Shown here: positions 37,001 to 46,165 of the stretch, piece after piece
How the letters are laid out: each line of letters starts with the position of its first letter
Position numbering within the stretch: position 1 is the stretch's first letter
NCBI GenBank assembly: GCA_021442155.1
Contig: CM038222.1
Coordinates: forward strand, 109,061,121-109,125,120
DNA length: 64,000 bases
Reading direction: 5' to 3'
Origin: Cymbidium sinense
Taxonomy: Eukaryota; Streptophyta; Magnoliopsida; Asparagales; Orchidaceae
Notes under the pieces: model-generated
What the model was told of the DNA's origin: nothing
Seen by the model: the letters and a program-made list of their open reading frames with translations, nothing else
The model's database searches: none
Made by a program: the position numbers and the translations under genes

Positions 37001-40000
37001 GTGTGCATTAATGAGAAGGATACATAAGACTACGTTTAAAACTAGTTAAGAGTTGTACAAATGATTGGTCATGCATTTAGACTTTGTAATGCTCCTTTTA
37101 CTTTCAAGAGGCTAATGAATGATGTTCTGGATCATATTAGTTTAACTCTATTATCATCTATTTAGATGACATTATAGTCTCAAAAGATCATTGGAAGAGC
37201 ACATGAAGCAATTGAGAAAAGATGTTCCTCTACTCTAATAATGCCGACTCCATCTCAACCAAAATAAATGTGAATTCACCAACTAAGAAGATCCCTTTCT
37301 ACCTAAGATTTAATGTGGATAATGAAAAATTAAAGTTGATCTTGAAACTAATCAAGGAGTGTCTTAGATCGTAGGTAGTGATTGATGTAAGGATTTTTGT
37401 AGGAGCTTGCTAATATGTTTGTAAGTTCATCCACCAATTTTTTGTCACTCTCTTACATTCTTTGACTAGGGCAACTGACAAATTTGAATAGAGCCTAAAG
37501 CAAAATGACGCATTTCTCTTGTTGAAGAAGATATGTATGCACTTGTGAAAGTGTTACTAAATTTGCGATGTTCATTCAACTTAGAGTAAAAAAAAGTTCT
37601 AGTGGATATGCAATTGTCGCAGTACTTATACTCGATGGAAGGCACGTTGTGTGCCACTCTATGATGTTTTAATTAGCTTAAAAAGCCATATGCTTATGAC
37701 AATGAGTTGTCTGCTTTGCATTAAGTAGTGAAACATTGGTGTACTTACCTTATAGGGAAGGAAATTTTGGTACATTTGAGTTGCATATAACTTAATTATT
37801 TGAAGACTCAAATTAAGATGCATCAGGTTCAACTTAAGAAATGAATGATACATTATCAATTCAACTTGATGATTTAGTGAAAAAAGGGTTTGCTAATAAA
37901 ATCGTTGACATGTTCTCTTTATTATCGCTTTTTTGTTTTAGTGTACTAGCCTAACTTTTTTTGTGTAAAAATAGTGCTACGAGTAATACCAAATAATTCA
38001 TTCTTTAAGGAGATATTGGAATTGATGCAGGATATCATTGTCACCATCGTTGACATTATCATCATAGAATTTAAACTTATGTATTCAATAAATATTCGGC
38101 TTTTATGTTATAATTTAGGCTGGATATTATTGGGCTTTTATATTTTGGATCATGTTGTATATTTTGGGCTTATATGAATTGGGCTATTCTAATGATATGA
38201 CCCGTTTTATGGTGGTAGGTATGACATTTATGGTAGGTATGGTAATGGTAATAGGTGTGATTATGATTGTGGTAGATTTGAATTTAGAGTTAGGTTTGTG
38301 TATTTTGAATCTTCCCTCTCAATCCTATAAATAGGAAGGATTTTTTAATGCTTGACGCTTAGCTTTGGAATAAAATTATATTTTTAATTCTTTTACCCTT
38401 TAAGTGTTCTCCTAAGTTTATACTATCACATAAATTTTGTGAGAAGAACTTTTAAGAAGAAACGATGCACAAAGATTAGCAATACGTAACTGAACGAAGC
38501 ATATATTCTTACTGTTGCTTTAAATCTACCATAACTTAGATCATTCATAGCTTTTAGACATTTTCTTTACGATTGTAAGAATTAGATCTGTATTATGGTT
38601 AATATAATATTAGTTTGAATCCTTTTCAACTTAATTAAATTTTTGAAATTGTGATTGTGTTGCACTTATTATTACTCTTTTGTATGGATTTAAGAATTAT
38701 CAGTGTAATCAACTTCACATTATAATAAGTTACTCTCGTCATGCATCAAGAATACTTGGAGAGGTCAGTTTTTAAAGAGCTTGTTCTAATAGATAACCTT
38801 TTCTATAAAGGAGGATAATCATCATATCAAGTCCAATGGGTATGAAAGGCTCACACATCCTAGACAGTTGGACACTTTATAGTGAAAAATATATTGCCAA
38901 GTTTGTATTGATGTGAGTATACTAGAGGATGCATACTTTGTAGCACCTCTAAACTTGCAAACTAGAAGCTAGGATTGTACACCCTAATGATTCTACCAAG
39001 CTCTCCATGGGAATTCATCTTTATGGATTTATGTGGAGGATTAGCCAAAACTTAAAGAGGGAAGATAACTATCTTTATATCATTGTGGATAGATTTTTAA
39101 AAATGGTTAGTCTAGTTTCTTGTGAGAAAATAATCACAGGTTAACATCGAGGACACCGGATTCTTCTATCATATTTTGGCACACTTTAGATTATCTAATT
39201 TCATTATGTCTAATTAAGGTAAGTAGTTCTCAAGTCATTTTTGAGAGGCGTTGACCATGATGGATACTAGGTTGAAGAGGAACATCATTTTTTATTCATA
39301 GATTGATGCCCGGTTGCATTTGTGATGAAGGTACAACAACAACCATCTCAAATCTTTTATTGTAATATGGTGCATGTTTGGTTTTCCTTCAATAGAGTTG
39401 TGCACATCTCCTACCATGATCCCCTTTTGATCTTCGCTTTATTATCTTTGTCACTATTATTAGTGTGGTTGAAGTTGATAAAGAAAAAGCACAAAAACTT
39501 TTGGAGGACATTAACAAGATCTTAGCATTGGTGGAGAAACAACTTCAAAAGAGCCAACAATAATACAAGGAAATGTATGATTGTCATCATATCTTGGTTG
39601 ATATCCAATTACTAGATCTTGTTTGGTTAAGGATTGCTTTAAAAGAGGACAAAGAAGTTGAAGCGGATCACGTATGAACTCTTTAACATTCTAAAAAAAT
39701 GTTAGAGACAATACTTGCCCGCTAGAACTATCTTCATGTGGACATTTATTCTGTTTAAATGTGGAGAATTTGAAGCCTTTTGAACCTTTTAAGCTTGATG
39801 ACTAGACATACGAAGTCCTATCTGCCATGGATTATTTATTATTGGACAAAATATCTTTATAATTGGATATTCTTTTAGAGCAGAAGATTATCACTACTAG
39901 ATGTAGTTCAAATGAGATATTACATATCGACGTGAAAGGTTGCTTACCTAGAAATGCTAAATGGTGTACTGGGGAAGTTGTGTACATAGTTTACTCTCAC

Positions 40001-43000
40001 CTGAAGCATTAATTTTATAGGAGTGAATGTTTTTTTAAAATTGGGGAGTCCTTGATCTGGCATTAATATTAATAGTTGAACAATTAGATCACTTATGATT
40101 ATGATTTGGGGATCATATTTAAAAATGTCAAGTAGATTGTGTTAGCAAAGTTTTAACAACCTTAATAATCTGATATCTCTGGAAAAATTTTCGATGGTAG
40201 TGATTTTTAGATCACATTATTGAGATCGAAGAGGATCCCTAGAAGCTCATAGATGTGATTAGATTGGCAATTAGAACTTTAATTGTCCTCTTTCAAATTA
40301 GTATCAAGGCTAAGGTTAGTTTCAATATGTCACTTAGAAAACGGTCAAACTGTCAAATTCAGTTGACAAATTAACAAAAGGATGTTCTACATTTTTTCAA
40401 AAACTAGTTAAGAGAATACTAATGAAATGAGATCAACTAAGTACAAGCATAAATCAAAACAATAAACAACTTTAAACATTGAGAGCTATAAATTATGTCC
40501 ACAAGAATCATATGATGAGTTTAGCTTAAATGAAGACTGAGCCATAACACTTTAGGAGACTTGAAAGTCACCATGACATGATCAAGATGGACATAATGGA
40601 CACTTCATTAAAACTTAAGATAACTAGCTGCTTCAATCTTATGATATCTATGAGGGCATAATTATTAAAGCTAATACTGATACTTTTATGATAGATGATC
40701 TTAAAGCTTTCTTGTATTGGTTGATAGATGCAAAAATACTAAATAATTTTTTTATTGAGAAATTATGTCAAGGGAATGACAAGTCAGATTTGAAAAACTA
40801 AAACTCATTAGTCAAGCAATTATCTACTAAACAAGTGTAGAATGGCAAAGATAATACTCATGATTAGAACCTTGCATTATATGGGGGGCTTAAATGATTA
40901 TATTATTAAAGAAAAATATTTACCCATATATTATTAGTCTCATTACTTGATAATTTTAATTCATTTAAACAAGGAACTAAGATAAAGTACATGGACAGAT
41001 TCAAAGAATATTTGTTATACGCTGTAATTAGGTGCAGATTTAATAACCATCCATTTTAGATTTAGAATTGGATAATCACTTGAACTCAAGAAAGATGACT
41101 CGTATTGTCAATTCATTGAAAACGTCTTTCATTTAATTTTCAAAAAAATTTCCACATCCCAAAGAATCTCTTCAAAAGCATGAAACTTTTTTGCCTACAT
41201 TATCAAGCCCAAACATCCATTTATAAAATAATAATGCCATTAACAACAAAGAATCAAAAGGAAAATGAGTAGTTATAGCATCATGATCCAAAATTGCTAC
41301 AAGGACTTATTTTATGCATTAACAAATGTGACACTTTGAGTGCTAATAATGAAGTAGAAACTTGCATATTAATGTCAAAGATGAAGATAATGAGATGATA
41401 AAAGAGAAGATATGCATGAATTGAATGAATAAATAAGTAATTTGGAGAATGCTTCGATCAAAAATTCTTTGAACATCAAGAGATGTATCATTACCACTCC
41501 TTGTTTGAACCTACTTGGAAGTGAATTTTGATTCTCCGGAATACATTAAACATGAAGGATGATTTTTGAAGGTTCATACATGGATTGACTATGTATTATT
41601 TAGTTATAACCGGTTCGAGTTTATTGAAATTATTTCTTGCTTTTATTATTTTACCTCTTTATTCCAAATCTTTTTGGTATTTACTAGAGTTGCACAATAT
41701 CATGAACTCTTATGATATCATTGTGCAGTTTATATGATACTAGTAAATTTAATCCAGCCTTCGGTGCATGTATTTAACATGTTAAAGCAACATTATATGC
41801 TATTTACATGGCATGGTCACATTAATAGTCTTTTTGCATTAGGATATTTTAATTATATATTGTTTATTTTTAATGAATTATTTATGATTTTTTTTACGTT
41901 TATATGCTATTTTTAATATACCATGTGCTACACTATGCTTTATGTTTTGTAACTTCACTATATCTTACGGGATAATTATATTAAAGGGATGACTAGAATA
42001 GCATCTATTGAAGATAAGATAGTTGAAAATAATCTTAGATGGATTGGACATCTCAAATGAGGGTAGACAATGCAAACATTAGATTAGTAAATAATTTGTG
42101 TAAGGATTTGCAAGGGAAATGAAAGAGAGAAACTTATGATAATATGGGTAAAAATTATTCAAAAAGATTTCTAAAGATTTTTCTTGACATCTCATGTAGT
42201 ATTCAATTGTAATCAATGTGAAAGGAAATTTATAAAGCTATTACTAAATAGCTGGGATAAGAATAATGATAGTAGATAAGATCGTTAATATATGAGGAAT
42301 GGCTAGAATAAAGTCTTTGAAAGATAAGGTAGTGATATACATATCTAAGTGGGTTGGACATGCACATCTAAGTATAAAAGATGCTCCATAATATGGATAT
42401 ATAAAATCAACAAGAAGAGATTATGAAGGAAGAAAGTTAGAATAAAGGTAATAGGAATAAAAGTTGTGCAAAACATTTTATGTAAAATAGTTAACACCTC
42501 ATGTGAATTGGCTAGGAATTATTGAAAAGTGAAGAGGTATAAAGCTAAATGGTGTATTTTGGCTCATAGAATTTGAAGCTGTTAAAAAGGCCTAGCATTT
42601 GACTTTGGTTGGCAGCTCTTTTGAGAGTGGATCCCCGCACGAAGAACCCATTTCTAGGGTTGAGTTTGTTTTAAAAATTGACATTAAAGGGAGATGCAAT
42701 GCTGAATAAAGTTTACTTCTTCGATGGTCAATTGATCATTTAATTTTTATCTTTAGACATTAGGTTGTCTTTAAATTTGTTGCAATTATTATTTAACATT
42801 TTGGGATTGAGTTTGGATGCATCCCTCTCTACAAATGCATGGCTGCACTTTTACTTATTTTGGGGACAACATTAGTTGCAGTAATCACTAATCACATGAT
42901 TTAGTAATAATAATAGTAATGATATTAATGATGATGATGATGATAACCTAATAATATAATACAACAACAACAACAACAAGCCTTTATCCCACTAAGTAGG

Positions 43001-45462
43001 GTCGGCTACATGAAACCTTCGTCTCCATTGTGTTCTATGATGTGTCAAATTCTTATTTAATTCAAGTATACTAAGGTCATTTTTTATACATCTTAACCAA
43101 GTCTTTTTAGGTCTACCTCGACCTTTCTTAACATGAGGCAAATCTAATGCATCTACTCTCCTAATCTGTCATCGGACACGCTTTGTGGCCAAACCATCTA
43201 AGCGACTCTCTAATCTTATCACCGAGCTACTCCAACTTTTTTCCAACATATTCATTTAGCATTTTATCTCTAAGAGTAAATCCACGCATCCACGAGCATC
43301 CTCATCTCGTACTAGTCTTATGCTTCGTTTTATTGGTCAACATTCTCGCACCATAAGTCATCAGTGTCTTACCACCATCTTATAAAATTTTCCTTAAGTT
43401 TAAGTGGAACTATCACACAACAAAGTAGATGCATTCCTCAGGTTCAACCATCCAACTTGAATTCTACTAATAACATCTCCATCTATTTCACCATCATTTT
43501 GAACAATGGAACCTAAATATCTGAATCGCTCACTCTTATTAATTACTTGTTCACCTAATGTCACAACATTACCACTAGAACTTCTACAACTAAAATTACA
43601 CTCCATATATTCAGTTTTACTTCTACTTAAACGAAAACCTTTAGACTCTAATGTTGACCTCCATAATTCAAGTTTCTCTTGGACTCCCTCTCTAGTCTTA
43701 TCAACAAGAAGAACGTCATCAACAAAAATCATACACCAAGGTACATCTTCCTGTAAATGCCTAGTACGAACATCCATAGCTAAAGCAAATAGATAAGGCT
43801 TAAAGCTGATCCTTGATGTTATCTAATTGAAATAGGAAAATATTTTGCCAATCCTCCTTGTGTTTGGACACAAGTAACAGCTCTAGTATACATATCCCTA
43901 ATGACTTGAATATAACTAATATTAACTCCTATTCTAGAACTCTCCAAAGAACATCTCTTGAAACTTTATCATAAGCTTTCTCTAAATCAATAAATATCAT
44001 ATGTAGATCCTCCTTATTTTCTCTATACTTCTCCATCAAACCTCTTAACAAATATATAACATCCATAGTAGTTCTACCTGGCATGAAATCAAATTGATTG
44101 TGAGAAACTTTTGTATCACAGCGTAACTTATGCTCAATTACTCTCTCTCATAATTTTAATGTATGATACATTCTTAATTCTTCTATATTTTGCACACTCT
44201 TGTGCATCACCTTTATTCTTAAATATAGGAACCAACAAATTCTTCCTCCACTCATCTGACATCTTTTGTCTTTAAAATAATATTAAAAAGATTTGCGAGC
44301 CAATAAATTCCTTGATCTCCTAAATATTTTTACACTTCTATTGGAATATCATCAGGTCATACTGTTTTTTCACTTTTTATTTTCTTTAAAGCTTCTACCT
44401 TGGATTTACTAATCTGACGATAAAACAAAATTCTATTTTTTTTGGGTATTAAGGTTGCTAAAATCAATCGTACTTTCAGATCCTTCATTGAAAAGTTTAT
44501 TAAAATATCTCATCCACCTATTTTTAATATCCTTTTCTAAGAAAAACACTTTATTATTTTCATCCTTAATACACCTCATTTGAATTAGGTCTTTACTTCT
44601 CCTATCTCTTTGGTTGATTAATTTATACATACATCTTTCACCTTCTTTGTTATCTAATCTATTGTATAAATCACTAAAAGTAAATTTTTCATCATATATC
44701 GCTTTCTTAGAATCTGGACTTTATATATTTCAATTCTCCAAGTTTTTATATCTAAAATAAGTTTTATAACAATGTTTTATTTTTTTTATCTTTTTTTCGA
44801 CTCCACCACCAACTATTTTTATTAAAAGAAGTTTTTCTTGATTTTCAAGTATATTTTAAGAACTTAATTTCCTTCTACTTTTTCCCACATAACATTATTT
44901 CAAGTTATAAACATCCCAAATTCTAAGCTCCGGAGCACTTTAAAATTTTTTTATTTGTGTCTTTATGTGTCTATCTAATCCTAGGACAATAATTTGATTT
45001 ATTTTTCCTCTTATAATCTTTCATCTTAAAATCTAAAACTAACAATCGATATTGGGTACTTAAACTTTCACTTGGAATGACCTTTCAATCTTTACAATTT
45101 AAACGATCTATTTTCTTATCAGAATAATCAATCTGTGTTTTACTAGCTCCATTTTTATAAGTAATAATATGTTCATCTCATTCATGTTATTATTATTTCG
45201 ACAAATTTTATGCTAGCTGTCGACTACCTATCGCAAGCCTCCACTTTTCACATCTAGACTTGGGACTGGCAAAAGTAGTGTTAACCTAATAATATAATGA
45301 TGATGATAAATATAGTAATACCTTACCTGAGAAGTGTAAATGTGATCAATATGCTTATTTCAAGTTGTTTCATCATAAACATATGTTCGTGTAGATCTTT
45401 TGGCTTGTTTCTCATACATATATCATCTTATGATGTTTCATATATTAGTTTTTCTGCAATGA

Positions 45463-45528
<66 letters not shown>

Positions 45529-45709
45529 CACACACACATAATCCATAATAATGTTTGTTCTTCTTGTATATAACAAACCTATCTTTAGATAAGGAAGTAT
45601 GGCTTCAGGGTGTTCGTTATTCTTTTTTTGTCCTTCAGGGTGTATGGCTGCATTGGATGCTGAACATTACCTGCAGGAGATTGGAGCTCAAGAGGGAAAG
45701 GCCGATTGA
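34047..45709 (+). CDS. NTRB: NADPH-dependent thioredoxin reductase, plant NTRA/NTRB type, two exons
   Basis: The coding sequence is join(34047..35094, 45639..45709) and gives 372 residues. It is a flavoprotein disulfide reductase that passes electrons from NADPH via FAD to thioredoxin h/o. Seen in the translation: FAD-binding GSGPAA (residues 58-63), [19 protein letters not shown] (91-109), redox-active CAVC (186-189), NADPH-binding GGGDSA (205-210) with HRR (228-230), C-terminal FAD motif AAGD (331-334), and a final segment [13 protein letters not shown] typical of plant NTRs. There is no C-terminal thioredoxin domain, so it is not plastid NTRC. About 45 N-terminal residues precede the conserved core; they are basic/hydroxylated and start [17 protein letters not shown], resembling a mitochondrial presequence. 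Exon 1 ends one base into a Gly codon (tctg|gttagt) and exon 2 resumes it (ccttcag|ggtgt). No stop or frameshift is present. The 5' part is GC-rich, unlike its AT-rich surroundings. NTRA versus NTRB cannot be decided here. Confidence 0.96.
34104..34175 (+). promoter_or_regulatory. Internal in-frame start codons of the reductase, one with full Kozak context
   Basis: Two in-frame ATGs follow the first: Met23 at 34113-34115 and Met43 at 34173-34175. The context of Met23 is gccgccaccATGg, an exact match to the extended Kozak consensus; the first ATG (aatttcATGa) has a weaker context. Leaky scanning or a downstream transcription start would yield a protein lacking the presequence-like N-terminus. 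Plant NTRA/NTRB are known to produce mitochondrial and cytosolic forms from one gene; that this gene does so is inferred. Confidence 0.6.
35600..36084 (+). pseudogene. Chromovirus (Ty3/gypsy) 3' end with chromodomain, preceded by a family H remnant
   Basis: 35891-36018 translates to [20 protein letters not shown], then [12 protein letters not shown], a stop, and [10 protein letters not shown]. This is the chromodomain at the C-terminus of chromovirus integrases (LV-WKGL signature). The next LTR start (36085) follows about 65 bases later, where a polypurine tract would be expected. The part before about 35700 belongs to the stem-loop repeat family H. It is decayed, with stops. Confidence 0.7.
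35610..35690 (-). repeat. Family H repeat core, copy H5 (reverse), in the reductase intron
   Basis: Plus-strand order is reversed: ttaatcgaaag, stem B ctctca / tgggag (35630-35635 / 35640-35645), linker gtaattaact, stem A ctatagg / cctatag (35656-35662 / 35671-35677, 8-base loop). The stem sequences differ from all other copies but the pairing is kept. Confidence 0.65.
36085..36151 (+). repeat. LTR-start remnant matching the solo LTR at 38023
   Basis: 67 bases beginning tgatgcaggg align without gaps to 38023-38089 with 58 identities. All nine differences are transitions. Similarity stops after attcaat; what follows (36152-36300) resembles a retroelement leader. This is likely the 3' LTR edge of the chromovirus whose chromodomain lies just upstream. 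Confidence 0.7.
36580..39990 (+). pseudogene. Chromovirus reverse transcriptase / RNase H / integrase / chromodomain remnant, split by a solo LTR
   Basis: Frame-shifted pieces in order: RT with [11 protein letters not shown] (about 36868-36898), [11 protein letters not shown] (about 36966), [16 protein letters not shown] (about 37090) and an intact YLDD catalytic box at 37159-37170; RNase H-like [13 protein letters not shown] and [17 protein letters not shown] (about 37680-37790); then, after the solo LTR (38023-38748), integrase-like [18 protein letters not shown] (about 38998) and a chromodomain-like end near 39870-39980. Many stops are present; gag and protease are missing. It is sense-oriented in the reductase intron. 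Confidence 0.75.
38023..38748 (+). mobile_element. Solo LTR, 726 bp, inserted in chromovirus integrase
   Basis: It begins TGATGCA and ends TGCATCA, a perfect 7-bp terminal inverted repeat with TG..CA ends. Flanking pentamers are ggaat (38018-38022) and agaat (38749-38753), a 5-bp target duplication with one difference. A promoter-like cctataaatagg lies near 38326. Integrase coding continues on the right side, so this is an insertion within an older element. It shares its first 67 bases with 36085-36151. Confidence 0.8.
40000..40529. other. AT-rich intronic stretch without recognised content
   Basis: It follows the chromodomain-like remnant and probably includes degraded LTR/leader sequence of an adjoining element. 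No ORF or clear repeat partner was identified. Confidence 0.3.
40530..41250 (+). pseudogene. Ty3/gypsy gag-like remnant in the reductase intron
   Basis: Frames across this interval give short matches to the retrotransposon gag pattern: [14 protein letters not shown] (about 40693), [11 protein letters not shown] (about 40900) and [14 protein letters not shown] (about 41058). The order (D--L-WL, KYLP-Y, RFR-GL) is that of plant gypsy gag. Several frameshifts and stops are present, and zinc-knuckle cysteines were not recovered. Recognition is by eye and tentative. Confidence 0.45.
41251..41984. other. AT-rich intronic stretch, no gene recognised
   Basis: Several short ORFs are present (for example 60 residues, 41734-41916), but none resembles a known family. 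It probably continues the decayed gypsy element that supplies the gag remnant upstream. Confidence 0.3.
41985..42550 (+). pseudogene. Two tandem remnants of an RTE C-terminal coding tail, sense strand of the reductase intron
   Basis: Translation of 41987-42060 reads [19 protein letters not shown] then IGHLK, matching the RTE C-terminal motif (IE-K--E--LRW-GH). Downstream, W-K-IQKDF-like residues follow. A second, more decayed copy of the same region ([19 protein letters not shown]) lies at about 42292-42550. Both carry stops. Orientation is opposite to the antisense RTE copy A that starts 400 bases downstream. Confidence 0.6.
42961..45281 (-). mobile_element. RTE-clade LINE copy A, antisense in the reductase intron, 17-bp target duplication
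   Basis: On the minus strand the element runs from 45281 (5') to 42961 (3'). The 3' end is the CAA/TTG simple repeat followed by the 'cctttatcccactaagtagggtcggc' type tail that marks plant RTE elements. The insertion is flanked by a perfect 17-bp direct repeat, taacctaataatataat, at 42944-42960 and 45282-45298. The 5' ~100 bases (about 45178-45281) resemble the RTE 5' UTR, but the start of the endonuclease is missing, so the copy has both ends and an internal deletion. Length is 2321 bases. Confidence 0.9.
43400..45177 (-). pseudogene. Broken endonuclease/reverse transcriptase ORF of RTE copy A
   Basis: Minus-strand frames encode RTE reverse transcriptase pieces interrupted by stops and frameshifts. 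A 125-residue piece (43400-43777) includes [20 protein letters not shown] and [12 protein letters not shown]; the catalytic box reads FVDD (43715-43726) where copy B has FADD. A 65-residue piece (44433-44630) corresponds to the finger region before the RT core. The endonuclease N-terminal half is deleted. It cannot encode an active protein. Confidence 0.85.
45463..45538 (+). repeat. Compound microsatellite (CT)n(TCTA)n(TA)n(CA)n
   Basis: Consecutive dinucleotide tracts lie in the reductase intron about 100 bases before the last exon. Confidence 0.95.
45601..45641 (+). promoter_or_regulatory. Paired in-frame 3' splice sites of the terminal reductase exon
   Basis: The accepted acceptor is ccttcag|ggtgt with AG at 45637-45638. 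Exactly 30 bases upstream lies gcttcag|ggtgt, with AG at 45607-45608. Use of the upstream site would keep the frame, contain no stop and insert ten residues ([10 protein letters not shown]) just before the conserved [10 protein letters not shown]. The downstream site is preferred here because it gives the family-conserved junction and has the better pyrimidine tract. Confidence 0.6.
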
Positions 45710-45870
45710 CTATCCTCAGATTACTCACCCAGTTCCACCTCTGTAATAAGGAAGTCCAAATTATAGTCTTGCCTAGTTACTAGCATTAATGGAATTTTTA
45801 TTAAGACTAATGTCATGACGTTTAGAATCAGCTGTAGCTAAATACAAAATAAAATTAAAATAAATTTATT
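45710..45870 (+). terminator. Putative 3' UTR and poly(A) signals of the reductase
   Basis: AATAAA hexamers lie at 45848-45853 and 45859-45864, about 140-150 bases after the TGA stop at 45707-45709, in an A/T-rich stretch. Spacing and composition fit a plant polyadenylation region; the cleavage site cannot be located. Confidence 0.4.
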
Positions 45871-46133
45871 TATATAATCAACGTTTATGGTTCTTTGCAA
45901 TTTGTATTTATACTCTTACGATTTAATTAAACATTTGTATTCTATCCATGCTCAAGAAAACCAAGGTTGAATAATTTTTTTAAAATTTTTTATTTCTGAA
46001 AGTGTTGAAGTATGTGAAAATAGACTTTCCATTTAATTGTTTCCTAGGTCTGTGGTAGGGACATTTTGTGCCAAGCATATTGCTATGCATATTTTGTCAT
46101 GCCATGAGGTTCACGTGAATGAAACAGGGTAAT

Positions 46134-46134
<1 letters not shown>

Positions 46135-46162
<28 letters not shown>
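46135..46162 (+). repeat. Poly(T) run of 28 bases
   Basis: Uninterrupted T tract downstream of the reductase; it may be the A tail of a minus-strand retroposed copy, but no RNA-derived body was identified next to it. Confidence 0.9.

Positions 46163-46165
<3 letters not shown>

Larger units (their letters stand above)
35095..45638 (+). other. 10.5-kb intron of the thioredoxin reductase gene, filled with nested retroelements
   Basis: The intron starts with gttagt and ends in a pyrimidine-rich tract with ccttcag. Joining its ends restores the Gly codon and the conserved ...[17 protein letters not shown] sequence, which fixes both boundaries. It contains, in order, a family H stem-loop repeat, a chromovirus 3' end with chromodomain, an LTR remnant, chromovirus RT and integrase debris, a solo LTR, gag debris, a doubled RTE tail, and an antisense RTE LINE with target duplication. 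None of the inserted coding regions is open. The gene reading frame is unaffected because all insertions lie in the intron. Confidence 0.93.

Noticed and set aside
45555..45746. 63-residue ORF overlapping the last reductase exon
   Set aside because: It is in a different frame from the conserved C-terminus [13 protein letters not shown] and has no family resemblance.
46135..46162. Poly(T) as tail of a processed pseudogene or SINE
   Set aside because: No recognisable RNA-derived body or pol III A/B boxes next to it, and no flanking duplication found.
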